From Streptomyces seoulensis (GTDB taxonomy: Bacteria; Actinomycetota; Actinomycetes; Streptomycetales; Streptomycetaceae), in NCBI RefSeq assembly GCF_022846655.1, contig NZ_AP025667.1, positions 1,835,001-1,899,000 on the forward strand: a DNA stretch of 64,000 nt, in the 5' to 3' direction. This document shows, in pieces, positions 8,569-17,428 of this stretch. Positions within the stretch are counted from its first letter, which is position 1; each line of letters starts with the position of its first letter. Both the position numbers and the translations under genes were made by a program. Under the pieces are notes generated by a model that saw only the letters and a list, made by a program, of their open reading frames with translations, searched no databases and was not told the origin of the DNA.

Positions 8569-9478
8569 GGCTGTGACTGTGCCCGCCGTGGTGGTGGCCG
8601 TGGCCATGCCCGTGGTCGTGGCCGTCGTCGTCCGGGTGGAAGTGCGGCTGCTGCGGAGCGCCCACCTTGTCCTCGAAGCCCGGCAGCGCGATCCGGTACA
8701 CGCAGGAGTCGCAGTTCATGCGCAGGTCACCGGCCACGGCCTCCGCGTACCGCTCCATCACCAGGTCCAGCAGCTCCGGCTCCGGCCCGATCACGTCCGC
8801 CGAACGCACCTCGACCTCCGGGTGCGCGGCCGCCCACTCCTCGGTCTGCCGCCGCACCCGCTCCGGCAGGATGCCGGTGAACAGGAAGTACGGCAGCACC
8901 ACGACCCGCCGCGCCCCGAGCCGGGCCACCCGGTCCAGGCCGCTCGGCACGTCCGGCGCCGCCAGCGACACGAACGCCGTCTCCACCCCGGCGTACCCGC
9001 GCCCCTCCCACAGCAGCCGGGCCGCCTTGCACACCTCGGCGTTGGCGTCCGGGTCGGTGGAGCCGCGCCCGACCAGCAGTACGGTCACGTCCTCCCGGCC
9101 GCTGCCCGCGAGGGCCTCGTCCAGCCGGCGTTCCAGCACGCTCAGCAGGGCGGGGTGCGGCCCGAGGGGGCGGCCGTAGGTGTAGGTGAGGCCAGGGTGG
9201 CGCTCCTTCTCGCGGGCCAGCGCCGCCGGTATGTCGCCCTTGGCGTGGCCGGCGGACACCAGCATCAGCGGCACGGCGGCGAAGCGGCGTACGCCCCGCT
9301 CGACCAGCTCGGTGACGGCCTCGCCGAGCGGGGGCGGCGACAGCTCGATGAAGCCGCCCGCGACGGGCAGTTCGGGATGGCGGCGGCCCAGCTCCTTCAC
9401 GAAGTCGCGGAACGCCTCGGCTCCGGCCTCGTCACGGGTGCCGTGTCCGGCGATGAGCAGGGCGGGCTGGGTGGTCAC
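8558..9478 (-). CDS. cbiX: CbiX-type sirohydrochlorin chelatase with a His-rich tail
   Basis: A 306-residue chelatase with two CbiX/CbiK-like domains in tandem. Such enzymes insert cobalt or iron into sirohydrochlorin or related tetrapyrroles. The conserved metal-site segment GHGTRD lies at the N-terminus and the second half repeats the fold (LLVGRGSTD). A CxxC-like pair (MNCDSC) precedes a tail of about 25 residues made mostly of His, Asp and Gly, probably a metal-holding appendage. The GTG start overlaps the cobH stop by 4 bases. It occurs in the same locus as CobN, an aerobic-type cobaltochelatase, so its exact metal and step are uncertain. Confidence 0.87.
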   Translation of the reverse strand: MTTQPALLIAGHGTRDEAGAEAFRDFVKELGRRHPELPVAGGFIELSPPPLGEAVTELVERGVRRFAAVPLMLVSAGHAKGDIPAALAREKERHPGLTYTYGRPLGPHPALLSVLERRLDEALAGSGREDVTVLLVGRGSTDPDANAEVCKAARLLWEGRGYAGVETAFVSLAAPDVPSGLDRVARLGARRVVVLPYFLFTGILPERVRRQTEEWAAAHPEVEVRSADVIGPEPELLDLVMERYAEAVAGDLRMNCDSCVYRIALPGFEDKVGAPQQPHFHPDDDGHDHGHGHGHHHGGHSHSHAH

Positions 9479-10062
9479 GGTGTCTCCTCGGGGGAAGTCG
9501 GGTGGTACAGCAGGGCGTTGAGCGCGGCGGCGGCGACCGCCGAACCGCCCTTCTCGGACACGTTGCTCACGGCGGGCAGCCCGCTCGCGCGCAGCGCCTC
9601 CTTGGACTCGGCGGCGCCCACGAAGCCGACGGGCAGCCCGATGACGAGCGCCGGGTCGGCGTCGAGGGTGAGCAGTTCCTCCAGCGCGGTCGGCGCGCAG
9701 CCGATCACCCACAGGGCGCCGGGGCCGACCTGCTCGTAGGCGAGTCGTATCGCGTGCGCCGAACGGGTCAGGCCGTCGGAGGACTTGGCCTCCCGCAGTC
9801 GGCAGACGGTGTCGCGGCGGGTGATCCCGGCCGCCACCATCTCCACGTCCACGACGACCGGCGCCCCCGCGTGCAGCGCGGTGTGCCCGCGCCTGAGGTC
9901 GTCCTCGGTCGTGACGAGGTCGGTGGCGTAGTCGAGGTCGGCGGCGGAGTGGATGACCCGCTCCACCACCGCACGGGTCAGCGGCGGGAAGCCGGAGGTG
10001 TCCAGGCGGGCGCGCAGCCGCCGGAACGACTCCTGCTCGATGGGGTGGACGACACGGTTCAC
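9475..10062 (-). CDS. cobH: Precorrin-8X methylmutase (CobH/CbiC)
   Basis: A 195-residue protein of the CobH/CbiC family, which moves the C-11 methyl group to C-12 and so converts precorrin-8X to hydrogenobyrinic acid. Family features visible include the N-terminal PIEQESF motif, RVIHSAAD with the catalytic histidine, DVEMVAAGI, and the glycine-rich GLPVGFVGAAESKEAL. The length is typical. The GTG start overlaps the preceding gene by 4 bases (GTGA), indicating translational coupling. Confidence 0.93.
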   Translation of the reverse strand: MNRVVHPIEQESFRRLRARLDTSGFPPLTRAVVERVIHSAADLDYATDLVTTEDDLRRGHTALHAGAPVVVDVEMVAAGITRRDTVCRLREAKSSDGLTRSAHAIRLAYEQVGPGALWVIGCAPTALEELLTLDADPALVIGLPVGFVGAAESKEALRASGLPAVSNVSEKGGSAVAAAALNALLYHPTSPEETP

Positions 10063-11750
10063 CGGGCTCCCTCCGGGGCGTGCTGCCAGCGGTAGCCGCG
10101 CGGGGTCACCATGCGCCCGGCGATGTCCCGGGTGGCGGTGTTGCCGACGGTGACCACCGTCATCATGTCGACGGTCGCCGGGTCGAGTTCGGCGAGCGTG
10201 GTCAGCCGGGCGGACTCGTCCGGCCGGGAGGCGTTGCGCACCACACCGACCGGCGTCCCCGGCTCCCGGTGCTCGGCGAGGACGGCGAGCGCCTTGGGGA
10301 GCTGCCAGTCCCGGCCGCGCGAGCGGGGGTTGTAGAAGGTCACCACGATGTCCGCCTCGGCGGCCGCGCGCACCCGGCGCTCGATGACCTCCCACGGGGT
10401 GTGCAGGTCGGAGAGGCTGATCGACACGTGGTCGTGGCCCAGCGGCGCGCCCAGGATCGCTCCGGCCGCGAGGGCCGCCGTCACACCCGGTACGCCGATC
10501 ACCTCGATGTCGTCGGACGCCTCCGCGAGCGCGGGGGAGGCCATGGCGTACACGCCCGCGTCCCCGCTGCCGATCAGCGCCACCGCGTGCCCCTTGCGGG
10601 CCTCCGCGACCGCCGTACGGGCCCGCTCCTCCTCCGCGCCGAGCCCCGACTCCAGCACCCGGGTGCCGGGCCGGATCAGGTCGCGGATCTGGTCGACGTA
10701 CTGGTCCAGGCCCACCAGCACCGAGGCGCGGCGCAGTTCGGCGGCCGCGCGCGGGGTGAGCAGATCGCGGGCGCCAGGACCGAGCCCGACCACCGCGAGC
10801 CGGCCCCGGCCGGGACGCCGTACCACCGCGCAGGTCGCCATGGCGGGCGTGGCCGCCGACTTCCGCTTGGGTACGAGGAGTTCGCCGCCTTGTCTGAGCG
10901 CGGCGGCCTCCGCAACGGACGGGGTGCCGACCGCCGCGAGGGGCGCGTCGGAGGGGTTCGGCACGGTCACGGCGGCCAGCTCGTCCGCCGGGTACGTCAC
11001 CAGGGGCACGCCCAGCCGTTCGGCGGCGGCCACGATGCCGGGCTCCTCCGACTTGGCGTCCACGGTGGCGAGTTCGGCCACCGACAGCACCGAGAGCCCC
11101 GCCTCGCGCAGCGCCTCCCCGATCAGCCCGAGCACCTCCTCGGCGGGCGCTCCCTTCGACGCACCGACCCCGACGACCAGCGACGGCGGCCGCAACAGCA
11201 CCTCATGCGGGCCGGTTTGGACAGCCCGGTCGGTCAACCGCACCGTGTACGCGCCCTGCTCGGCGAAGGGCACCGGGGGCAGTGGCCAGGCCAACTCGGC
11301 CGCCAGCGCCACCGGTTCACCGTCCAGCAACGCCCGCGACACCGCCGCGACCGCGCCCTCCACCGGCAGGCCGAGGGTGTCGAGACCGGCCAGACCCACC
11401 GCGTCCGTCGCCGTCGTCACCACCGGCTCCGCACCCAGCAACTCACCCACCTCGCGCGCCAGTTCATTGGCGCCGCCGCCGTGCCCGCCGACCAGCGACA
11501 CCGCGAACCGGCCGCCCTCGTCCACACACACCACGCCCGGATCGGCCGCCTTGTCCCCGAGCAGCGGGGCCAGCAGCCGGACCGTGGCGCCGGTGGCCAG
11601 GAAGCACACCAGCCGGTCGCACTCCGCGAAAGCCGTTCGCACGGCCTCCCCGACCGGGCCTTCGTACACGCGGGTACGGTCCGGCCAGGCCGCGGCCAGC
11701 CGGTCGCGGGCCGCCGCCCCCGCCGCGGTGGCGGAAATCAGGCCGATCAC
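10059..11750 (-). CDS. cobJ: CbiG-CobJ fusion: cobalt-precorrin-5A hydrolase / precorrin-3B C17-methyltransferase
   Basis: A 563-residue fusion. Residues 1 to about 300 are CbiG-like (N-terminal MIGLISATAAG, GHGGGANELA and a C-terminal SKGAPAEEV half), linked to ring opening and acetaldehyde release. From about residue 310, motif VVGLGPGARDLLTPRA begins a CobJ/CbiH SAM methyltransferase that performs ring contraction and C-17 methylation, with GSGDAGVYAM and FYNPRSRGR motifs. Combining the two steps in one chain is common in actinobacteria. Whether the CbiG half is catalytically needed in an aerobic pathway is unclear. GTG start, 4-base overlaps at both ends. Confidence 0.92.
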   Translation of the reverse strand: MIGLISATAAGAAARDRLAAAWPDRTRVYEGPVGEAVRTAFAECDRLVCFLATGATVRLLAPLLGDKAADPGVVCVDEGGRFAVSLVGGHGGGANELAREVGELLGAEPVVTTATDAVGLAGLDTLGLPVEGAVAAVSRALLDGEPVALAAELAWPLPPVPFAEQGAYTVRLTDRAVQTGPHEVLLRPPSLVVGVGASKGAPAEEVLGLIGEALREAGLSVLSVAELATVDAKSEEPGIVAAAERLGVPLVTYPADELAAVTVPNPSDAPLAAVGTPSVAEAAALRQGGELLVPKRKSAATPAMATCAVVRRPGRGRLAVVGLGPGARDLLTPRAAAELRRASVLVGLDQYVDQIRDLIRPGTRVLESGLGAEEERARTAVAEARKGHAVALIGSGDAGVYAMASPALAEASDDIEVIGVPGVTAALAAGAILGAPLGHDHVSISLSDLHTPWEVIERRVRAAAEADIVVTFYNPRSRGRDWQLPKALAVLAEHREPGTPVGVVRNASRPDESARLTTLAELDPATVDMMTVVTVGNTATRDIAGRMVTPRGYRWQHAPEGAR

Positions 11751-12982
11751 TGAACTCCTCCTTCAGTCCGTGCCGGGAGGCGGTCGCCCCACAGCAGGAA
11801 AACGGGGTTGGCCGCGGCCAGCCGGGTCACCTCACCGGGCAGCGGCGCCAGCCGCGACGACTGCAACAGCACGCCGTCGCAGCTCAGCCCGGCCCGCGTC
11901 AGCGCCTCGCGCACCGCCGGCACCCGGTCCAGCGCGGCGACGGCCACCACGACCGTGCGCCGGGCCCGCTCGGCGCAGACGCCGACCACGGCGGGCAGAT
12001 TCCGCCCGCCACCGCCCACGAACACCGCGTCTGGCTCGTCGAGAGAGGCCAGCGCCTCCGGAGCCGCGCCGTGCACGACGTGCACGTCCACGCCGTGGGC
12101 GCGCGCGTTGGCCCGTACCCGCCCGGCGCCGTCCTCGGTCTTCTCCACGGCGGTCACGGCCGCGCCCATGCGCGCGCACTCCACCGCCACCGAACCCGAA
12201 CCCGCGCCCACGTCCCACACCAGGTCGCCCAGGCGCGGCCCGAGCCGGGCGAGCGCCAGCGCCCGCACCTCGAACTTGGTGATCATCGAGTCCCGGTGCG
12301 TGAACGCGCTCTCCGGCAGCGCCCACCGCGCGGGCCCGGCACCCGCCCCGGCGACCGTGCGCGGACCGTCCTCGTCACGCGTCTCGTCCAGGCACAGCAC
12401 CACGCTCACCGCCGGACCCCAGTCCCGCGCCGCGGCCTCGGCGGGCGTCACCCGCTCCACCCGTTCCCGCTCCGGATCGCCGAGCGCGCGCACCACGACC
12501 AGCACCCGGCCGGTGCCGTCCAGCCGGGCACCCAGCTCGGCCGGACCCGACCCCGGCCCGGTCAGCACGGCGACCTTCGGGCGCGCCCGGCACACGTTCA
12601 CCGCCGTACGGAGGTCCCGCCCGTGCGCGCTCACCACGACCGCGTCGTCCCAGGTCAGCCCGAGCCGGGCGAAGGCGCCCGCCACCGACGACACCCCCGG
12701 CCGCACATCCAGCAGCCCGGCCCCGAAGCGCTCCGCCAGCACCCGCACGATCCCGAAGAACCCCGGATCGCCCGAGGCCAGCACCGTCACCGGCCGCTCC
12801 TCGGCCACGTACCTCTCCATCGCGTCCAGGGCGGGCGCCAGCGGGCCGAGCACCACCCGTGCCGCGCCCTCGGGCACCGGAGCCGCGTCCAGATGGCGCT
12901 GCCCGCCGACCACCAGCTCCGCCCCGGTGAGCGCGTCCGGCGGGACCGGGGTGCCCGTTCCCGCGCCGACGACCGTGATCAA
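11747..12982 (-). CDS. cobL: Precorrin-6Y C5,15-methyltransferase (CobL, CbiE-CbiT fusion)
   Basis: A 411-residue bifunctional enzyme. The N-terminal CbiE-type SAM methyltransferase begins MITVVGAGTG and includes the ASGDPGFFG loop. The C-terminal CbiT-type Rossmann methyltransferase has the motif VWDVGAGSGSVAVE near residue 255 and GGGGRNLP later. Together they methylate C-5 and C-15 and decarboxylate the C-12 side chain. The start is a TTG whose last two bases form part of the TGA of cobM (TTGA), so translation presumably relies on coupling. Confidence 0.92.
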   Translation of the reverse strand: MITVVGAGTGTPVPPDALTGAELVVGGQRHLDAAPVPEGAARVVLGPLAPALDAMERYVAEERPVTVLASGDPGFFGIVRVLAERFGAGLLDVRPGVSSVAGAFARLGLTWDDAVVVSAHGRDLRTAVNVCRARPKVAVLTGPGSGPAELGARLDGTGRVLVVVRALGDPERERVERVTPAEAAARDWGPAVSVVLCLDETRDEDGPRTVAGAGAGPARWALPESAFTHRDSMITKFEVRALALARLGPRLGDLVWDVGAGSGSVAVECARMGAAVTAVEKTEDGAGRVRANARAHGVDVHVVHGAAPEALASLDEPDAVFVGGGGRNLPAVVGVCAERARRTVVVAVAALDRVPAVREALTRAGLSCDGVLLQSSRLAPLPGEVTRLAAANPVFLLWGDRLPARTEGGVQ

Positions 12983-13797
12983 CTGCTCGCCCCCCGCTCA
13001 CGCAGCGCCCGCCGCGCCTCGGGGTCGGCCTTGCGGAAGCCGTGGAAGTGGCCGGGGTGGTACAGGTGCGAGCGGGTGCCGTGCGCGTCCAGCGCCGCGC
13101 CGACCAGGAACAGGGTGTGCTTCCACAGCTTGTGCTCCTTGACCGTCTCCTCCAGGGTGCCGATGGTGCACCGCACCACCAGCTCCTCCGGCCAGGTCAC
13201 CTGATGGGCGACGACGACCGGGGTGGAGGTCGGGTAGCCGCCCTCCAGCAGCTCGCGCACCAACTGGCCGCTGCGCGCCGCCGACAGGAACACCGCCATC
13301 GTGGTGCCGTGCCGGGCGAACTCGCGGACCTCCTCACCGGGCGGCATCGGCGTCTTGCCGCCGCCGAGCCGGGTCAGGATCACCGACTGGGCCACCTCCG
13401 GGATGGTCAGCTCCCGCCCCGCGAGCGCGGCGACCGCCGAGAACGACGAGACGCCCGGCACGATCTCCGTGGCGATCCCGACCTCCGCGCACCGGTCCCA
13501 CTGCTCCTGCGTGCCGCCCCACAGCGCCGGGTCCCCGGAGTGCACGCGGGCCACCTTCAGCCCCTCCTCGTGAGCGCGCCGGTACACGGCCACCACGTCC
13601 TCCAGGGACAGCGTGGCCGAGTCCAGGATCTCCGCGTCCGCGCGGGCGTGCTCCAGCACCTCGGGCCGGACCAGGCTGGCCGCCCAGATCACCACGTCCG
13701 CCTCCGCGATCGCGCGGGCCGCGCGGAACGTCAGCAGGTCGGCGGCACCGGGCCCGGCACCGACGAACGTCACCTTGCCGGCGGGGGCATCGGCCAT
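12979..13797 (-). CDS. cobM: Precorrin-4 C11-methyltransferase (CobM/CbiF)
   Basis: A 272-residue SAM-dependent methyltransferase of the CobM/CbiF family, adding the C-11 methyl group in corrin synthesis. The P-loop-like N-terminus VTFVGAGPGAADLLT, the VHSGDPALWGG loop and the EIVPGVSSFSA motif are characteristic. It is the first gene of the second minus-strand cob operon (cobM-cobL-cbiG/cobJ-cobH-cbiX-cobC). The region upstream (13798-13936) contains no B12-box or other riboswitch core that I can find. Confidence 0.93.
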   Translation of the reverse strand: MADAPAGKVTFVGAGPGAADLLTFRAARAIAEADVVIWAASLVRPEVLEHARADAEILDSATLSLEDVVAVYRRAHEEGLKVARVHSGDPALWGGTQEQWDRCAEVGIATEIVPGVSSFSAVAALAGRELTIPEVAQSVILTRLGGGKTPMPPGEEVREFARHGTTMAVFLSAARSGQLVRELLEGGYPTSTPVVVAHQVTWPEELVVRCTIGTLEETVKEHKLWKHTLFLVGAALDAHGTRSHLYHPGHFHGFRKADPEARRALRERGASS

Positions 13798-13936
13798 GGG
13801 AAGGGTCCTCTCCTACGGGAAGCCCGGACGCGTGGTCCGGGTGTGACAGACGAAACTGTGGTGAATGTCAGGGTCTGATGAGGTTTGCGGGTCGCTGGAT
13901 GTGCGCACATGGCCCCGCATCGGATAGCAAGGGCTT
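13798..13936. promoter_or_regulatory. Divergent control region between cobM and the ZIP transporter gene
   Basis: This 139-base gap must hold the promoters of the cobM operon (minus) and the ZIP gene (plus). It contains a hairpin, CCCGGAC-GCGTG-GTCCGGG (about 13825-13843), in the cobM leader side. I looked for the conserved cobalamin riboswitch strings found at 25.6 kb and for Zur-type AT-rich palindromes and saw neither. No promoter can be assigned with confidence. Confidence 0.4.
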
Positions 13937-14668
13937 ATGGCGGTCCTTGTCGCGCTCGGCGCGTTCCTGATGACGCTGGCCGGCGGCTGGACGGCACAGC
14001 GCGTGACCGACCGTCGCCACCTGGTCCTGGGGCTGGCGGGCGGCCTGATGCTGGGCGTGGTCGGCTTCGACCTGCTGCCCGAGGCGCTGGAGGCGGCCGG
14101 CCACAAGGTGTTCGGCGTACCCGCGGCGCTCGTGCTGTTCGTCGCCGGGTTCCTGCTGGCCCATCTGGTGGAACGTCTCCTCGCCGGACGTCAGGCCGCG
14201 CACGGCGCCGGCGAGCACACCCACCGGGCGCCCGAGGTGGGCCTGACGGCGGCGGCCGCGATGGTCGGACACAGCTTCATGGACGGCGTGGCCATCGGCG
14301 CCGCCTTCCAGATCGGCGGCGGCATGGGCCTGTCCGTCGCCCTCGCGGTGATCGCGCACGACTTCGCCGACGGCTTCAACACCTTCACCATCACCAGCCT
14401 GTACGGCAACGCCCGCCGCCGGGCCGTGGCCATGCTGGTGGCCGACGCCTGCGCGCCGCTGCTGGGCGCGCTGTCGACGATGTTCGTCCACATCCCCGAA
14501 CCGCTGCTCGGCGGCTACCTCGGCCTCTTCAGCGGCGCGCTGCTCTACCTCGCCGCCGCCGAGATCCTGCCCGAGGCCCACCACGACCACCCGGCCCGCT
14601 CCACCGTGCTCTGCACCGTCGCGGGCGCGGCCTTCATCTGGCTGGTGGTCGGCCTCTCCGGCGGCTGA
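13937..14668 (+). CDS. ZIP family metal transporter
   Basis: A 243-residue membrane protein of the ZIP family, with an estimated seven to eight transmembrane helices. The metal-conducting motifs are clear: HSFMDGVAIGAAFQ in helix 4 and HDFADGFNTFTI in helix 5, close to the HxxxD/N and HDxxD patterns of ZIP proteins, plus EILPEAHHDH near the end. It is the only plus-strand gene within the cob cluster, divergent from cobM and convergent with cobI (5-base gap). ZIP proteins import divalent metals, so a cobalt supply role is an attractive inference from location. Zinc or iron transport is equally possible. Confidence 0.88.
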   Translation: MAVLVALGAFLMTLAGGWTAQRVTDRRHLVLGLAGGLMLGVVGFDLLPEALEAAGHKVFGVPAALVLFVAGFLLAHLVERLLAGRQAAHGAGEHTHRAPEVGLTAAAAMVGHSFMDGVAIGAAFQIGGGMGLSVALAVIAHDFADGFNTFTITSLYGNARRRAVAMLVADACAPLLGALSTMFVHIPEPLLGGYLGLFSGALLYLAAAEILPEAHHDHPARSTVLCTVAGAAFIWLVVGLSGG

Positions 14669-14673
14669 GCCCC

Positions 14674-15405
14674 TCACAGCTTCCCGCCCCGGCCGCCCTC
14701 GCGCCGGGGCGGCGCTATGAGCGTGGAGAGGTACGGCAGCGCGTCGCCGTCCAGCTCGGCGGCGGGCCGCACCGACTCCTCCGCCAGCCCGAGCGCCGAC
14801 CCCCACACCGCGTCCTGAAGCCGCCCGGCCTCCCGCAGCGCCTCGGCCACCTCCGCCGCGCGCCGCCCGAACTTGTACGCCACCACGGTCCCCGGACCCG
14901 CCAGCGCCTCCTTCAGCGCCTCAGCGCCCGCCGTCACCGGCACCAGCGTCAGCGGCTCGGTGCCCTCGGTCAGCACCGCGCCCGACCTGGCCGCGAGATC
15001 CTGCATCGCGGTGATACCGGGCACCGTCTCCACCACCAGTCCCGGCACCAGCTCCCTGAGCGTCTGCGCCAGGTAGGTGAAGGTCGAGTACACGTTCGGA
15101 TCGCCGATGGTGGCGAACGCGACGTACGGGTGCTCCCGCAGCAGCTCCGCGACCCGCGCGCCCGCCGCGTCCCACGCGGCCTCCCGGCGCGCCCGGTCCG
15201 TCCGCTCGTTCAGCGCGAACACCACCCGGACGATCTTCCCGCCGGACACGTGGTGCAGCACCGTCGCCTCGGCCCGCCCCCGCTCCCCGGTGTCCATCAC
15301 CGGTACGACGACCACGTCGGCGGCCCGCAGCGCGTTGACCCCCTTCACGGTCACCAGCTCCGGGTCGCCAGGACCCACCCCGACCCCGACCAGCCTGCTG
15401 CTCAT
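14674..15405 (-). CDS. cobI: Precorrin-2 C20-methyltransferase (CobI/CbiL)
   Basis: A 243-residue SAM methyltransferase of the CobI/CbiL family, which methylates C-20 of precorrin-2 or cobalt-factor II and commits it to corrin synthesis. Motifs: GVGVGPGDPELVTVKG at the N-terminus, TIGDPNVYSTFTY (the conserved GDP loop) and TVPGITAMQ. The ATG start overlaps cobB by 4 bases (ATGA). It is the last gene of the riboswitch-led operon. Confidence 0.93.
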   Translation of the reverse strand: MSSRLVGVGVGPGDPELVTVKGVNALRAADVVVVPVMDTGERGRAEATVLHHVSGGKIVRVVFALNERTDRARREAAWDAAGARVAELLREHPYVAFATIGDPNVYSTFTYLAQTLRELVPGLVVETVPGITAMQDLAARSGAVLTEGTEPLTLVPVTAGAEALKEALAGPGTVVAYKFGRRAAEVAEALREAGRLQDAVWGSALGLAEESVRPAAELDGDALPYLSTLIAPPRREGGRGGKL

Positions 15406-16829
15406 GACGTCCGGCACCTCTCCGTGAACCTCCGTGCCACACCGGGCTCCGACGCCCAGTGGGTGTGCAGATAACTCGCGTGCACGCCCCGCTGTACGAA
15501 CCCCTCGACCCGCCGCGCGGGCGCGACCACCCCCCAGGCGGGCGCGCTGCCGGCCCCCGGCCGGATCACGGTCCGGTGGAACTCGTGCCCCCGCATCCGG
15601 GTCCCGGCCACCGCCAGCACGCTGTCCCCGACGGCCACGGCGTCCCGGTACCCGAGGGTCAGCCGCTCGGTCATGCGCGCGGACGCGTCGAGCACCCCGC
15701 ACATGGGGATCCCGTCCAGCTCCTGGCACAGATAGAGCAACCCGGCACACTCGGCGGCTACGGGCGCTCCACCGAGAGCCAGCTCCGCGATCTCCTTGCG
15801 CAGCGCTTCGTTGGCCCCGAGCTCACTCGCGTAGACCTCCGGGAAACCCCCGCCGATGACGAGCCCCCGAGTCCCCTCGGGCAACCGCTCATCCCGCAGC
15901 GGGTCGAACGTGACGACGTCAGCCCCGGCTGCGGCGAGCAACTCGGCATGCTCGGCGTAGGAGAAGGTGAACGCGGGACCTCCGGCCAGGGCGATGACGG
16001 GACGGTCAGGTGCGGGTGTGCCGATGACGGCCGACTGTTCCGACCCCTCGTCCCGCCTCTCGACCGACCGGGACGGGTGGTCGTCGGTGTGCAAGGAAAG
16101 GGCCTCGACCGGAGACCACCCCGCACCCGGCAACGCCCCCGCACTCCGCGCCAGCGCCATCACCGCGTCCAGGTCGCACCCGGCGGACACCTGCGCCGCC
16201 ATGGCCGCGACCGCCGACACCGCGGCCGCACCCCGCTCGGCGACAGGCACCAGCCCGAGATGCCGCGAAGGCGTCTCCACCTGCAGAGCCCGCCGCAGCA
16301 CGCCCAGCACAGGCACCCCCGACTCCTCCAGCGCCTCCCGCAAGAGCGCCTCGTGCCGGTCGGAGCCCACCTTGTTCAGGATCACGCCCCCGATCCGCAC
16401 CCCCGTGTCCCAGGAGGCGAACCCGTGGACCAGCGCGGCCACCGACCGCGACTGCGACGACGCGTCCACGACCAGCACCACCGGCGCCCGGAGCAGCTTC
16501 GCCACCTGCGCGGTGGACGCCAGCTCACCCTGCCCGGCGGCCCCGTCGTACAGCCCCATCACGCCCTCGACCACGCCCAGATCACAGCCCCGGGCACCGT
16601 GCGCGAACAGCGGAGCGATCAGCTCCGGCCCGCACAGGTACGCGTCGAGGTTGCGCCCCACCCGCCCGGTGGCGAGCGCGTGGTAACCGGGATCGATGTA
16701 GTCGGGCCCCACCTTGTGCGGAGACACGGCGAGCCCCCGCGCGGCGAACGCGGCCATCAGCCCCGTGGCGACGGTGGTCTTCCCGCTGCCGGACGACGGC
16801 GCCGCGACGACCAGCCGGGGAACGGACAT
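15402..16829 (-). CDS. cobB: Cobyrinic (hydrogenobyrinic) acid a,c-diamide synthase
   Basis: A 475-residue glutamine- and ATP-dependent amidotransferase that amidates the a and c side chains of the corrin. The N-terminal dethiobiotin-synthetase-like P-loop (APSSGSGKTTVATG) and GPDYIDPGYH are followed by a C-terminal class I glutamine amidotransferase domain with ECAGLLYL carrying the nucleophilic cysteine and GHEFHRT. I chose ATG 16829, where it overlaps the cobO stop by one base (TGATG). Two GTG codons immediately upstream could also serve. A CbiA-type enzyme would act on cobyrinic acid instead; the two are not separable by eye. Confidence 0.92.
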   Translation of the reverse strand: MSVPRLVVAAPSSGSGKTTVATGLMAAFAARGLAVSPHKVGPDYIDPGYHALATGRVGRNLDAYLCGPELIAPLFAHGARGCDLGVVEGVMGLYDGAAGQGELASTAQVAKLLRAPVVLVVDASSQSRSVAALVHGFASWDTGVRIGGVILNKVGSDRHEALLREALEESGVPVLGVLRRALQVETPSRHLGLVPVAERGAAAVSAVAAMAAQVSAGCDLDAVMALARSAGALPGAGWSPVEALSLHTDDHPSRSVERRDEGSEQSAVIGTPAPDRPVIALAGGPAFTFSYAEHAELLAAAGADVVTFDPLRDERLPEGTRGLVIGGGFPEVYASELGANEALRKEIAELALGGAPVAAECAGLLYLCQELDGIPMCGVLDASARMTERLTLGYRDAVAVGDSVLAVAGTRMRGHEFHRTVIRPGAGSAPAWGVVAPARRVEGFVQRGVHASYLHTHWASEPGVARRFTERCRTS

Positions 16830-17428
16830 CACCACTCGATGCCCCTCTGCCCCTTCTGCCCGGCGTCCATCGGATGCTTCACCTTGGACATGTCGGTCAC
16901 CAGATCCGCGAACTCCACCAGCGGAGCAGGGGCATTGCGCCCGGTGATCACCACGTGCTGGTTACCCGGCCGGGCACGCAGCACCTCGACGACCTCCTCG
17001 GTGTCCACCCACCCCCAGTGCATCGGGTAGGCGAACTCGTCCAGCACGTACAGCCGGTACGTCTCGGCGGCCAGGTCCCGCTTGACCTGCGCCCACCCCT
17101 CCCGCGCCTTCTCCTCGTTGTCGAGCTGGGCGTCCCGCTGCACCCAGGACCACCCCTCGCCCATCTTGTGCCAGTCGACGGTCCCGCCCTCGCCGGAGGC
17201 ACCGAGTACGCGCAGCGCGTTCTCCTCGCCGACCTTCCACTTCGCCGACTTGACGAACTGGAACACCCCGATCGGCCACCCCTGGTTCCACGCCCGCAGC
17301 GCCAGCCCGAACGCGGCCGTCGACTTGCCCTTCCCGATCCCCGTGTGCACGACCACCAGCGGACGGTTGCGCCGCTGACGCGTCGTCAGCCCGTCGTCCG
17401 GCACCACACTCGGCTGCCCCTGCGGCAC
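16829..17428 (-). CDS. cobO: Cob(I)yrinic acid a,c-diamide adenosyltransferase (CobO)
   Basis: A 199-residue ATP:corrinoid adenosyltransferase of the CobA/CobO/BtuR family. It transfers the 5'-deoxyadenosyl group from ATP to reduced cobalt. The unusual P-loop GIGKGKST is at residues 30-37, and the VLDEFAYP segment and GRNAP motif near the C-terminus match the family. GTG start, overlapping the last base of the chelatase gene (TAGTG). Confidence 0.93.
   Translation of the reverse strand: MPQGQPSVVPDDGLTTRQRRNRPLVVVHTGIGKGKSTAAFGLALRAWNQGWPIGVFQFVKSAKWKVGEENALRVLGASGEGGTVDWHKMGEGWSWVQRDAQLDNEEKAREGWAQVKRDLAAETYRLYVLDEFAYPMHWGWVDTEEVVEVLRARPGNQHVVITGRNAPAPLVEFADLVTDMSKVKHPMDAGQKGQRGIEW

Noticed and set aside
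13798..13936. A second cobalamin riboswitch before cobM
   Set aside because: None of the conserved strings seen at 25.6 kb (GCGAATCCGG core, GCCACTGT, B12 box) is present.
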